This document shows positions 1 through 4,885 of a stretch of DNA of 5,841 nt, in pieces (position 1 is the first letter of the stretch; each line of letters begins with the position of its first letter). A program made the translations under genes and the position numbers. The notes below the pieces were generated by a model that saw only the letters and a list, made by a program, of their open reading frames with translations, was not told the DNA's origin and did no database searches. The stretch is from NCBI GenBank assembly GCA_012033095.1, contig JAAUPO010000175.1, positions 1 through 5,841 of the forward strand, written 5' to 3'. Source of the DNA: Synechococcaceae cyanobacterium RL_1_2 (GTDB lineage: Bacteria > Cyanobacteriota > Cyanobacteriia > Cyanobacteriales > JAAUPO01).

Positions 1-4
1 GAAA

Positions 5-18
5 TTCTTAGCTAAGAA
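5..18. repeat. Perfect 14-bp palindrome
   Basis: TTCTTAGCTAAGAA reads the same on both strands, centred between bases 11 and 12. A partial second copy, CTTAGCTAA, occurs at 45-53. It could be a dimeric protein-binding site or the foot of a hairpin belonging to a gene left of the window. No function can be assigned from the sequence. Confidence 0.4.
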
Positions 19-85
19 GATTTTCAGGTTTAAATGATGACAGGCTTAGCTAATTAGTATCGTGAATTAAATAACTTAGAAATTT

Positions 86-115
86 GTAGGGTATCCTTCA
101 AGGGAGCGTAACCCA
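86..115 (-). terminator. Possible weak hairpin downstream of hemJ
   Basis: GGGT (89-92) can pair with ACCC (111-114), and CCT (95-97) with AGG (101-103), about 40 bases after the hemJ stop. On the minus strand no clean run of T follows, so this is at best a weak terminator or an RNA-end stabiliser. The flanks (GTAGGGT ... GCGTAACCC) loosely resemble the GTAGGGTGCGTTA-type interspersed repeats common in cyanobacteria, so it may instead be a decayed copy of one. Confidence 0.25.
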
Positions 116-154
116 TCGATATTTAAGTTTTAGATGTTATTAAATTCTTATTCC

Positions 155-730
155 TTAGCCAGGTTGTTGCATTTGTTGAGCTAGCTTTTGCTCTGCATCC
201 TTACGACGCTTTTTCGCATAAAGCTGGATACTGGCTGCCATCAAAATAATTAGCCCAAAAATTAGCCAACTTGTGAGATCTAAGGGAATATTATTTTTAA
301 AGGTTGCCAGCATTACGATCACCACTAACAAAACCGTAGGCGCTTCATTTAAGGCTCGAAATTGCTGACCAGTCCATTGACATTCATCAGCCGCTAATTT
401 TTTCATTAGCCGCTTACAAAAATGATGATAACCAATTAAACCGACCACAAATACTAGCTTCAGGTGTAGCCACCAACTATGCAAGATTTCTGGTTCCGTG
501 GAAATTAATGCGATCGCCATAGCCACAGTTAAAATCATCCCCGGTGTAGTGATGATATGGTAGAGCCGCTTTTCCATAATTTCATACTGCTCTTTCAAAA
601 TGCCACGGGCTGGCTCTGGTTTTTCGTTAGCCTCTGCGTGGTACACAAATAGGCGCACCAAATAAAACAAACCAGCAAACCAAACCACAATGCCGATTAA
701 ATGAAAAGCCTTAAACCAGTAATATGCCAT
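155..730 (-). CDS. hemJ: Protoporphyrinogen IX oxidase HemJ
   Basis: Integral membrane enzyme that oxidises protoporphyrinogen IX to protoporphyrin IX, the last step shared by heme and chlorophyll synthesis. HemJ is the usual form of this enzyme in cyanobacteria. The 191-residue product shows the family blocks in order: WFKAFHLIGIVVWFAGLFYL with His10 at the N-terminus, followed by VRLFVYH; then TTPGMILT (about 61-68); WWLHLKLVFVVGLIGYHHF (about 86-104) with Lys91; and FRALNEAPT (124-132). Hydrophobic stretches near 7-30, 60-78, 87-103, 131-144 and 154-171 suggest four or five membrane segments, followed by a charged Lys/Arg/Gln-rich tail. Conserved histidines of this family are reported to bind heme b. 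The start codon is the one giving the conserved N-terminal His motif; no clear Shine-Dalgarno precedes it. It is transcribed away from the ccm operon and is unrelated to it in function. A HIP1 octamer lies inside the gene at 510-517. Confidence 0.93.
   Translation of the reverse strand: MAYYWFKAFHLIGIVVWFAGLFYLVRLFVYHAEANEKPEPARGILKEQYEIMEKRLYHIITTPGMILTVAMAIALISTEPEILHSWWLHLKLVFVVGLIGYHHFCKRLMKKLAADECQWTGQQFRALNEAPTVLLVVIVMLATFKNNIPLDLTSWLIFGLIILMAASIQLYAKKRRKDAEQKLAQQMQQPG
510..517. repeat. HIP1 octamer GCGATCGC
   Basis: First of three exact copies of the highly iterated palindrome of cyanobacterial genomes; this one lies within hemJ. The others are at 3419-3426 and 5265-5272. It supports the taxonomic placement. 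Confidence 0.85.
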
Positions 731-1099
731 GGATTAAATTATTAATTATCAATTTAATTATTAAAACGATTGAAATTGTTGGTATAAATCTAAATCTAAA
801 ATTAGAATCTAAAAATTCTGTTTGATTTTTTCTTGATTTTATAGGTAGGTTCGAACGGAATCGAAATTCAGGAAATGATTCAGCCGATTAGCCGATCACT
901 TGAACCTCAACACCAAAATCCAACCCTAACCCCTGTTTATATAGATTAAAGGAACACTTTGGACAATCTTCGTTAAGTTTTTTTAACAAAATTTCACAAA
1001 TACCACTAAAGATTCAACCAAGTAAATTTACCCAGTCTTCACCCTGCATAGACGACCCATCAAAGCCTAAAAGTCTAACATTCCATAATATTTTTTCTT

Positions 1100-1146
1100 C
1101 GATCGCGGATTCCGAAACAATCAACACAAACAGCGAGCCGCGATCG
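1100..1146. repeat. 9-bp GC-rich inverted repeat with HIP1-like arms
   Basis: CGATCGCGG (1100-1108) is perfectly complementary to CCGCGATCG (1138-1146), with 29 bases between. Both arms contain the CGATCG core of HIP1. The T-rich run (1091-1099) precedes the hairpin on the plus strand and no T-run follows on either strand, so it does not look like a terminator. It stands out in an otherwise AT-rich spacer. Confidence 0.6.
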
Positions 1147-1204
1147 TCAAAATTTCAAAATTACTGGGCCATTAACCAGCAAATTTACAAAAAAGCACAA
1201 ACCA

Positions 1205-1228
1205 CATAGGTAATTTAACCTAATTACC
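1205..1228. repeat. Overlapping operator-like inverted repeats upstream of ccmK2
   Basis: GGTAATT (1209-1215) pairs with AATTACC (1222-1228) across six bases, and TAGGT (1207-1211) pairs with ACCTA (1218-1222), so two alternative dyads share the same bases. The left part, CATAGGTAATT (1205-1215), recurs exactly at 2064-2074 between ccmK2 and ccmK1, again in an inverted repeat. A regulator-binding site is possible; the regulator cannot be named. Confidence 0.4.
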
Positions 1229-1345
1229 GAAAGACCTTAACCATAAACTTTACCCATCGAAACCATAGTAATAGGGCTATGGAAAGTTGCCCGATCACCT
1301 ACAAAACCATGGATTAGGGGGGGGATTGATTAACATTTATTAACC

Positions 1346-1378
1346 TTGACATTAAAAATAATCATAAACTTTTATATT
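1346..1378 (+). promoter_or_regulatory. Possible ccm operon promoter
   Basis: TTGACA at 1346-1351 is a perfect sigma-70 type -35 box. The -10 region is poor: TTTTAT at 1370-1375 gives 18-bp spacing with a weak match, while the better TATATT at 1373-1378 gives 21 bp, longer than usual. Two TTAAC direct repeats and a G8 tract lie just upstream. If used, the ccmK2 leader would be nearly 300 bases long. Other promoters nearer the gene cannot be excluded. Confidence 0.3.
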
Positions 1379-1662
1379 GTCAAAAATGTTAAGATTCCCT
1401 ATGCTTCTTTCAGGCGGTTTTTTGTATGCCGCAGCCCAAAACGTAAAACAGACATAGCCCTAAATCTCAAAAAAATCTTGAAATTTAGACCAGCAGTGTC
1501 CAAGCCCAAATTTTTATTAGCAATGGAGATTTAACCCCTCCCTACTCCCCCAGAGTAATCAAGGAATCAATTTCATTGTCATAAAACAACAGCGGCTAGT
1601 TTTTCAAGAACAAAACTATTTTTAGATTTTAACGAAACTACCTATTTTTCATAAATTCACAA

Positions 1663-1668
1663 AGAGGA
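1663..1668 (+). promoter_or_regulatory. Ribosome-binding site of ccmK2
   Basis: AGAGGA ends nine bases before the ATG at 1678 and fixes the start of ccmK2. It is one of the two clear Shine-Dalgarno sequences in the operon, fitting high expression of this major shell protein. Confidence 0.75.
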
Positions 1669-1677
1669 ATTAAGCTT

Positions 1678-1989
1678 ATGTCCATTGCAGTAGGAATGAT
1701 TGAAACGAAAGGTTTTCCTGCAGTAGTAGAAGCCGCTGACGCTATGGTTAAAGCTGCTCGCGTTACCCTAGTTGGCTACGAAAAAATTGGCACCGGTCGC
1801 GTCACCGTCATTGTGCGTGGTGACGTATCCGAAGTCCAAGCTTCCGTATCCGCTGGTACCGAAGCCGCTAACCGAGTTAATGGTGGTGAAGTTTTATCTA
1901 CTCACATCATTGCTCGCCCCCATGAAAACCTTGAATTTGTATTACCTATTCGTTATACCGAAGCTGTAGAACAATTCCGTTCATACTAA
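1678..1989 (+). CDS. ccmK2: Carboxysome shell hexamer protein CcmK2
   Basis: Single-BMC-domain (Pfam BMC, PF00936) shell protein that forms hexamers tiling the facets of the beta-carboxysome. The 103-residue product has the usual CcmK2 length and is nearly identical to the Synechocystis-type protein, including the short ending EQFRSY. The pore loop is KIGTG (residues 36-40); Synechocystis CcmK1 and CcmK2 have KIGSG as I recall, a conservative change at the residue lining the pore through which bicarbonate and RuBP are thought to pass. The conserved edge and fold motifs [21 protein letters not shown] and [11 protein letters not shown] are intact. It differs from the next gene at 9 of the first 101 residues, so the two are tandem paralogs. 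It is first in the operon with a good ribosome-binding site and is followed by a structured 211-bp gap, which fits higher expression than the genes downstream. Confidence 0.96.
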   Translation: MSIAVGMIETKGFPAVVEAADAMVKAARVTLVGYEKIGTGRVTVIVRGDVSEVQASVSAGTEAANRVNGGEVLSTHIIARPHENLEFVLPIRYTEAVEQFRSY

Positions 1990-2054
1990 ACATAATATTG
2001 CTCAAATTACCTTAGCCAACCAACAAACAAAGCCTCTCTTACTTACTTAATTTT

Positions 2055-2075
2055 TAATTACCTCATAGGTAATTA
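2055..2075 (+). repeat. 9-bp perfect hairpin with 3-base loop
   Basis: TAATTACCT/AGGTAATTA with loop CAT. It contains the 11-mer CATAGGTAATT also present upstream of ccmK2. As DNA it is an operator-like dyad; as RNA it is a hairpin that competes with the one at 2071-2112. Confidence 0.6.
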
Positions 2076-2112
2076 CAGAGCCAGATAGGCCTTGGTTGCG
2101 CCCCCTGTAATT
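2071..2112 (+). terminator. Possible attenuator hairpin between ccmK2 and ccmK1
   Basis: An 8-bp stem, AATTACAG/CTGTAATT, encloses a 26-base GC-richer loop and is followed by TTATTTAC. The stem is mostly A-U apart from its inner two pairs and the U-tract is interrupted, so complete termination is unlikely. Partial read-through or mRNA processing would be a better fit, since ccmK1LMN must be transcribed too. Confidence 0.35.
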
Positions 2113-2184
2113 TTATTTACATTTAGATGCTCACTAGGAGCATATTCAAAATTTCATTATTTATTTATTTCCATAAAATTCTTT

Positions 2185-2190
2185 AGGAGA
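2185..2190 (+). promoter_or_regulatory. Ribosome-binding site of ccmK1
   Basis: AGGAGA ends ten bases before the ATG at 2201 and supports that start, which gives the same MSIAVGM N-terminus as ccmK2. Confidence 0.75.
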
Positions 2191-2200
2191 AATTCATACC

Positions 2201-2560
2201 ATGTCAATTGCTGTAGGAATGGTCGAAACTTTAGGGTTTCCTGCTGTAGTAGAAGCTGCCGATGCAATGGTTAAAGCTGCCCGTGTAACCCTAGTTGGTT
2301 ACGAAAAAATTGGTACTGGTCGTGTAACGGTAATCGTCCGTGGTGATGTGTCTGAAGTTCAAGCTTCCGTAGCGGCCGGTACTGAAAATGTATCCAGAGT
2401 TAATGGTGGTCAGGTGTTATCCACCCACATCATTGCCCGTCCCCATGAAAACCTTGAGTATGTTCTCCCTATTCGTTATACCGAAGCAGTAGAAGGTTTT
2501 AGAGAAGCCATCAACCCTAGAAGACCTATTGCTCCCGGTAATGCCCCTGGCAGACCGTAA
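2201..2560 (+). CDS. ccmK1: Carboxysome shell hexamer protein CcmK1
   Basis: Second BMC-domain (PF00936) hexameric shell protein, 119 residues, about 91% identical to CcmK2 over the first 101. It shares with Synechocystis-type CcmK1 the features that separate it from CcmK2: Val8, Leu11, VAAG at 57-60, ENV at 62-64 and Gln71. The pore loop is again KIGTG. After the domain (about residue 101) it carries an 18-residue tail rich in Pro, Arg and Gly ([18 protein letters not shown]), which is absent from CcmK2 and appears somewhat longer than in Synechocystis. It probably forms facets together with CcmK2, possibly as mixed layers. Codon choice differs from ccmK2 at many synonymous sites, so the duplication is old and the proteins are kept alike by selection. 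Its stop lies two bases from the ccmL start. Confidence 0.95.
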   Translation: MSIAVGMVETLGFPAVVEAADAMVKAARVTLVGYEKIGTGRVTVIVRGDVSEVQASVAAGTENVSRVNGGQVLSTHIIARPHENLEYVLPIRYTEAVEGFREAINPRRPIAPGNAPGRP

Positions 2561-2562
2561 TA

Positions 2563-2868
2563 ATGCAGATTGCAAAAGTTAGAGGTACAGTCGTTAGTAC
2601 CATCAAACCCCATAGTATGAATGGTGTGAAGCTCCTCTTTGTTCAATACGTCAATGATGAAGGAGAGCTTTTACCCCAGTATGAGGTAGTTGCAGATTTA
2701 GTTGGTGCTGGTGTTAATGAATGGGTACTCATCACTAAAGGTAGTGCCGCTCGCCAAGAACAAGGATTTGAGCATAAACCCCTCGATGCCTTGGTAGTGG
2801 CGATTATTGATACTGTCACCGTTGGTAATAGTCGTCTTTACAGTAAAAAAGATGATTTTGCATCCTAA
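2563..2868 (+). CDS. ccmL: Carboxysome shell vertex pentamer CcmL
   Basis: Bacterial microcompartment vertex protein of the EutN/CcmL family (PF03319). Five copies form a pentamer that caps each vertex of the icosahedral shell. The 101-residue product has the family length and motifs: MQIAKVRGTVVST at the N-terminus, GVKLLFVQ (21-28), YEVVADLVGAGVNEWVLITKGSAAR with the GAG turn, and PLDALVVAIIDTV near the C-terminus. The start follows the ccmK1 stop by two bases and has no recognisable Shine-Dalgarno, so translation is probably coupled to ccmK1. Weak, coupled initiation would suit a protein needed in only about 60 copies per shell. A 33-bp gap leads to ccmM. Confidence 0.95.
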   Translation: MQIAKVRGTVVSTIKPHSMNGVKLLFVQYVNDEGELLPQYEVVADLVGAGVNEWVLITKGSAARQEQGFEHKPLDALVVAIIDTVTVGNSRLYSKKDDFAS

Positions 2869-2901
2869 AAAGAAAGTCGTTGATTAGATAGTTTTAAAAC
2901 C

Positions 2902-3516
2902 ATGGCAGTTTATCATCAAGCAGCTCCTCCTACCCCTTGGTCTTCCAATTTGGCCGAGCCTAACATTGACCAAAGCGCATACGTACACTCCTTTTCTAAT
3001 TTGATTGGGGATGTGGTCGTGGGAGCTAACGTTTTGATTTCTCCTGGTACTTCGATCCGGGCTGATGAAGGTTTCCCTTTCTATATTGGTCGGGCTAGTA
3101 ATATTCAGGATGGTGTGGTTATCCATGGTTTAGAGCAGGGTAAGGTCACAGGAGACGACGGGAAGGAATATTCTGTATGGATAGGTGAGGAAACTTGCAT
3201 TACCCATATGGCTTTAATCCATGGCCCTGCATACATAGGAAACCATTGTTTTATTGGTTTTCGTAGCACCGTCTTTAATGCCAAAATTGGTCATGGTTGT
3301 ATTGTGATGATGCACGCCCTAATTCAGGATGTGGACATTCCTCCTGGTAAGTATGTTCCTTCTGGAGCGATTATTACTAATCAACAACAAGCCGATCGGT
3401 TACCGGATGTTCAAGAAGGCGATCGCGCCTTTGCCCACCATGTGGTTGAAATCAATGAGGCTCTGCTAGCTGGCTACCATTGTGCTGAAAATCATGCCTG
3501 CATTAATCCTATTAAG
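2902..3516 (+). other. Gamma-carbonic-anhydrase domain of CcmM
   Basis: Encodes residues 1-205. Hexapeptide-like turns (for example [26 protein letters not shown] and [10 protein letters not shown]) mark the beta-helix. His75 in VVIHG, His102 in ITHM and His107 in LIHGPAYIG match the three zinc ligands. The C-terminal helix ends with [10 protein letters not shown], which carries Cys194 and Cys200. Confidence 0.88.
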
Positions 3517-4686
3517 GACTCCCTACAAGACGATTCCCCTTCTTCCTACCCAGAAAACCCCATGAGTTTAGATTCTAGTATCAGAGATCAGGTTCGTGCC
3601 CTGGTATCCCAAGGTTACAAAATTAGCACTGAACATGCCAATGCTCGTCGTTTTAAAACCAAGTCTTGGTTGAGTAATCCCATTATCAATTCCCAAAATG
3701 AACAACAAATCCTGGCCGCATTGGAACAGGTGCTCCAATCCCACGTTGGGGAATACGTTCGTTTAGTAGGTGTTGATACTGCGCAAAAACAACGGGTAGC
3801 AGAGGTAATTATCCAGAGACCAGACGGTTCTACCCCTAGCATTTCCAATCATCAAGTGGTTGCCAAAACTAGCAGTCCTAGAACAACAGTTAGTGCTGGT
3901 AACGGTGGTGGCGATGTGGCCACGGAAGTGCGGAATGCGATCAATCAAGGTTATAAGCTTACCGTTGAAAGGGCTAGTAAAAGACGTTTTAAAACTAACT
4001 CCTGGTTAACGATCGGAGCCATTGATGCCCGCAATGCTCAGCAGGCAGTGAACCAAATTAATTCCCTGATTGCCCAACATAATAATGAATATATCCGCTT
4101 AATTAGCATTGATATTCAAACTAAAACTAGAGCTTCCCAAACCATTGTGCATCGTCCTGATGGTACGGCTTCTCCTAGTGGAAGAGGGGGTAGCAATGGT
4201 AACGTTGCGGCAGCTAGCAATGGTTTTAGCTCTGTGGGAGCTTCCAGTTTAGATGGGGAAGCCGTGCAGCAAGTGCAAAATTTGTTAAGTCAAGGTTATC
4301 GCATTGGCACAGAGCACGCTGATGTTCGTCGTTTTAAAACTAAGTCTTGGAAAAGTTGCAGCCCCATTGAAAGTACTAACACTGCTGAGGTGATCAGAGC
4401 TCTTGAAGGTTGTTTGCAGGAACACCAAGGGGAATATGTGCGCATGATTGGCATTGATCCTAATGCGAAGACTAGGGTTTACCAAGGTATTATCCAACGT
4501 CCTGGCAAAACCACCTCTAGTAATAGAACCCCTGCACCGGCAGCGGCTGCCAGCAATGGTTTTAGTGCTTCCTATAGTAGTAATGGTGCTAGCTCTGCGC
4601 TGGGATCTGAGGTTCAGGATCAAGTCCATGGCTTGCTACGTCAGGGTTTTAAAATTGGCATTGAATATGCGAATAGAGAGGTTTAA
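2902..4686 (+). CDS. ccmM: Carboxysome scaffold CcmM, frame broken in the fourth SSUL repeat
   Basis: CcmM condenses Rubisco and links it to CcmN and the shell. Residues 1 to about 205 form a left-handed beta-helix gamma-carbonic-anhydrase domain. It has zinc ligand histidines at 75, 102 and 107 and cysteines at 194 and 200, the same positions as in the active Thermosynechococcus enzyme whose Cys194-Cys200 disulfide switches activity on. Three complete SSUL repeats follow at about 224-307, 338-419 and 451-534, joined by Ser/Gly/Ala-rich linkers. Each has a RRFKT(K/N)SW motif and ends in a RP motif. Only the third has the redox cysteine pair (Cys486, Cys504). A fourth repeat begins near 568 but meets TAA at 4684 after GIEYANREV, giving 594 residues. 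The rest of repeat four continues intact in the +1 frame to 4855; restoring it would give about 651 residues. Met221 may start a short SSUL-only form. No strong Shine-Dalgarno precedes 2902; the start is set by homology of the [15 protein letters not shown]-terminus. Confidence 0.92.
   Translation: MAVYHQAAPPTPWSSNLAEPNIDQSAYVHSFSNLIGDVVVGANVLISPGTSIRADEGFPFYIGRASNIQDGVVIHGLEQGKVTGDDGKEYSVWIGEETCITHMALIHGPAYIGNHCFIGFRSTVFNAKIGHGCIVMMHALIQDVDIPPGKYVPSGAIITNQQQADRLPDVQEGDRAFAHHVVEINEALLAGYHCAENHACINPIKDSLQDDSPSSYPENPMSLDSSIRDQVRALVSQGYKISTEHANARRFKTKSWLSNPIINSQNEQQILAALEQVLQSHVGEYVRLVGVDTAQKQRVAEVIIQRPDGSTPSISNHQVVAKTSSPRTTVSAGNGGGDVATEVRNAINQGYKLTVERASKRRFKTNSWLTIGAIDARNAQQAVNQINSLIAQHNNEYIRLISIDIQTKTRASQTIVHRPDGTASPSGRGGSNGNVAAASNGFSSVGASSLDGEAVQQVQNLLSQGYRIGTEHADVRRFKTKSWKSCSPIESTNTAEVIRALEGCLQEHQGEYVRMIGIDPNAKTRVYQGIIQRPGKTTSSNRTPAPAAAASNGFSASYSSNGASSALGSEVQDQVHGLLRQGFKIGIEYANREV
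3419..3426. repeat. HIP1 octamer GCGATCGC
   Basis: Second exact copy, inside the ccmM carbonic-anhydrase domain, where it encodes part of EGDRAF. Confidence 0.85.
3562..3564 (+). promoter_or_regulatory. Possible internal start codon for short CcmM
   Basis: An in-frame ATG (Met221) lies just ahead of the first SSUL repeat. In Synechococcus PCC 7942 an SSUL-only form (M35) is made from an internal start at the equivalent place. Here the bases upstream lack a clear Shine-Dalgarno, so position and reading frame are the only support. Initiation at this codon would give a protein of about 374 residues ending at the frameshift stop. Confidence 0.45.
3571..3822 (+). repeat. SSUL repeat 1 of CcmM
   Basis: Residues 224-307, with ARRFKTKSW and a terminal IIQRP. 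No cysteine is present, so it cannot form the redox disulfide known from other CcmM proteins. Confidence 0.85.
3913..4158 (+). repeat. SSUL repeat 2 of CcmM
   Basis: Residues 338-419, with KRRFKTNSW and a terminal IVHRP. No cysteine. It is the most divergent of the repeats (Asn in place of Lys in the KTKSW motif, [12 protein letters not shown] in place of [10 protein letters not shown]). Confidence 0.85.
4252..4503 (+). repeat. SSUL repeat 3 of CcmM, with redox cysteine pair
   Basis: Residues 451-534, with VRRFKTKSW and a terminal IIQRP. Cys486 (in KSCSPI) and Cys504 (in EGCLQEH) are 18 residues apart, the same spacing and context as the disulfide pairs in Synechococcus PCC 7942 CcmM, whose oxidation state tunes Rubisco binding. 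Confidence 0.87.
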
Positions 4687-4855
4687 AACTAAATCTTGGC
4701 AAACGGAAACCGCGATCGATAGTACTAATCAGGCTGATGTCATTCAAGCTTTAGAAAGATCCCTTCATGCCCACACTGGAGAATATGTTCGTCTAGTGGG
4801 CATCGATCCCCAAGCTAGAACTCGGGTTTTGGAAACTATCATTCAAAGGCCTTAG
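4603..4855 (+). pseudogene. ccmM: SSUL repeat 4 of CcmM, split by a frameshift
   Basis: The first half ([24 protein letters not shown]) is in the ccmM frame. The second half ([20 protein letters not shown] and on to ETIIQRP) is in the +1 frame and ends at TAG 4853-4855. By length against repeats 1-3, where two codons separate the AN/AS/AD pair from RF, two bases are missing near 4675-4680. The downstream half has no stop or degenerate motif, so the change is recent, a sequencing error, or bypassed by ribosomal frameshifting. It has no cysteines. Confidence 0.8.
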
Positions 4856-4885
4856 TTTTAGGGATAAGGAATAGGGGTTGCTTTT

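Larger units (their letters stand above)
731..1677. other. 947-bp intergenic region between hemJ and ccmK2
   Basis: No convincing gene is present. The only longer frame (62 codons from a TTG at 1346) has no ribosome-binding site and a Lys/Ile/Phe-rich composition typical of AT-rich non-coding DNA. Visible elements are three AATCTAAA direct repeats (787, 793, 806), an inverted repeat at 847-854/900-907, a GC-rich inverted repeat at 1100-1146, an AT-rich inverted repeat at 1207-1228, CCATAG/CTATGG at 1263-1282, a run of eight G at 1317-1324, a TTGACA box at 1346 and TAGTTTT/AAAACTA at 1597-1618. The region must hold the promoters of both divergent units. Its length leaves room for an unannotated small RNA, but none is recognisable. 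Confidence 0.7.
1990..2200 (+). promoter_or_regulatory. Structured ccmK2-ccmK1 intergenic spacer with alternative hairpins
   Basis: This 211-base gap is the only long spacer inside the operon. TAATTACCT (2055-2063) pairs perfectly with AGGTAATTA (2067-2075). AATTACAG (2071-2078) pairs perfectly with CTGTAATT (2105-2112). The two helices share bases 2071-2075 and cannot form together. A further AATTACCT at 2005-2012 could replace the left arm of the first hairpin. The second hairpin is followed by a U-rich stretch (TTATTTACATTT), so it could act as a partial terminator, an RNase processing site or a stabiliser of the ccmK2 message 3' end. It ends in the AGGAGA ribosome-binding site of ccmK1 (2185-2190). 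Confidence 0.5.

Noticed and set aside
847..907. tRNA gene, because of GGTTCGAAC-like T-loop resemblance
   Set aside because: No acceptor, D or anticodon stems can be placed on either strand.
1346..1534. 62-codon plus-strand ORF starting at TTG upstream of ccmK2
   Set aside because: No Shine-Dalgarno, Lys/Ile/Phe-rich translation without recognisable motifs, and its TTG start coincides with the putative -35 box; most likely chance.
1597..1623. TAGTTTT/AAAACTA hairpin followed by TTTTT as a terminator before ccmK2
   Set aside because: The stem is almost wholly A-T and lies in the ccmK2 leader, so efficient termination is implausible.
2884..3126. 80-codon minus-strand ORF within ccmM
   Set aside because: Lies antisense to the conserved carbonic-anhydrase domain and has no recognisable motif; a shadow of ccmM coding.
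4285..4629. 114-codon minus-strand ORF opposite SSUL repeat 3
   Set aside because: Composition follows from the reverse complement of the repeat and Ser/Ala linker; no motif or ribosome-binding site.
4448..4667. Separate gene beginning at 4448 in the +1 frame
   Set aside because: Before about 4669 this frame is out-of-frame CcmM sequence; only the part after that is meaningful, as the end of SSUL repeat 4, so it is not an independent gene.
3571..4855. Rubisco small-subunit genes (rbcS)
   Set aside because: The RbcS-like segments are repeats within one chain fused to the carbonic-anhydrase domain, which identifies CcmM rather than rbcS.
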